Origin: JAANXG01 sp963731035
Lineage (GTDB): Bacteria; Pseudomonadota; Gammaproteobacteria; Arenicellales; JAANXG01
NCBI GenBank assembly: GCA_963731035.1
Contig: CAVSUY010000026.1
Span: forward strand, 1-64,000
Length of the DNA: 64,000 nucleotides
Direction: 5' to 3'
Positions within the stretch are counted from its first letter, which is position 1. Each line of letters begins with the position of its first letter. Of this stretch, positions 63,692 to 64,000 are shown piece after piece. A program made the translations under genes and the position numbers. The notes below the pieces were generated by a model that searched no databases, was not told the DNA's origin, and saw only the letters and a list, made by a program, of their open reading frames with translations.

Positions 63692-64000
63692 TCGTCAATC
63701 ACTTGCGTGGTCGACAAATGAAAAGCCGGGGTCTTTGGGTCGTTGTCCGCGCCCTGACGCCTCATGGGCGGACTATTCAGCGCACCCCGCCGCCAATATT
63801 GCACCATTCAGCGGCTCGCAATCCTGGGGCACAGACCGCTCGGCCCGCAGGCGCGCCGCGGCAGAGCGATAGCGGCTTGAAGCGTTGCGGTTTGCGGACC
63901 GCCCTGCGGGCGCGCCGGTAAGCGGCCATGGGTGCGTTGCGCTCCTGTAAAGGGCTGCGCCATTCACTGCCGAGCGCGCCTTCCCTTGCCGACTCAGAAA
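63692..64000. other. non-coding window end
   Basis: About 310 bp upstream of cdsA. Short frames exist but none resembles uppS, the usual neighbour, or any other known protein. No terminator or promoter can be fixed with confidence. Confidence 0.5.

Noticed and set aside
63773..63967. 64-codon minus-strand frame at the window end, possible uppS fragment
   Set aside because: The translation shows no uppS motifs and looks non-coding.

Overview
The window is a 64 kb piece of a GC-rich gammaproteobacterial chromosome. Evidence for this is the mucA-mucB-mucD envelope-stress operon behind an rpoE/algU sigma factor divergent from nadB, the sdhCDAB-sdhE operon, the pyrG-kdsA-eno-ftsB block, and the cdsA-rseP-bamA-skp-fabZ-lpxA-lpxB-rnhB-dnaE-accA-tilS block. 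There is one tRNA (Asn), no rRNA and no phage or plasmid backbone. The genus cannot be named from the sequence alone.

Layout. 0.4-11.4 kb: exopolysaccharide region, nearly all on the minus strand. It holds a J-domain protein, a TPR/jelly-roll protein, a fused Wzc-like chain-length/tyrosine-kinase protein with a Gly/Asn-rich tail, a Wza-like export lipoprotein, a FecR-like secreted protein and an O-antigen-ligase-type polymerase. 8.6-13.3 kb: eleven copies of one 25-nt repeat around a REP-associated tyrosine transposase (RAYT), a papain-like secreted hydrolase, a small lipoprotein and a trypsin-like protease. The repeats sit exactly at the borders of several of these genes. 13.3-14.3 kb: a Crp/Fnr-type regulator whose upstream region carries a palindrome that recurs upstream of the FecR-like gene. 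14.4-18.9 kb: uvrB, an aspartate aminotransferase, a FimT-type pseudopilin and tRNA-Asn. 19-26.2 kb: a porin and small substrate-binding protein, a 2OG-Fe(II) oxygenase-like protein, a Tat-exported protein, an MBOAT/AlgX-like acetylation pair and NnrU. 26.4-35.4 kb: recO-era-rnc-DUF4845-lepB-lepA and mucD-mucB-mucA-rpoE. 35.6-51.6 kb: nadB, sdh operon, ygfZ, ftsB-eno-kdsA-pyrG, a DMT transporter, tilS and accA. 51.8-63.7 kb: dnaE through cdsA, making lipid A, outer membrane proteins and phospholipid precursors. lpxD and dxr are absent from their usual places.

Four genes (porin, rnc, lepB, mucB) are each broken by a single extra base. Because rnc and lepB are housekeeping genes and all four events are +1, base-calling error is a serious alternative to real mutation. 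The gene following the J-domain ORF is in another frame, across a degenerate 183-bp in-gene repeat.

At least four families of dispersed or tandem palindromic repeats are present: the 25-nt RAYT-linked repeat, GTAGGAGCGGCTT-type REPs including a 133-bp and a 59-bp tandem array, CCCTCTCCC-type hairpins, and a 79-bp inverted-repeat element. All functional calls come from reading motifs and gene order; no database search was possible.
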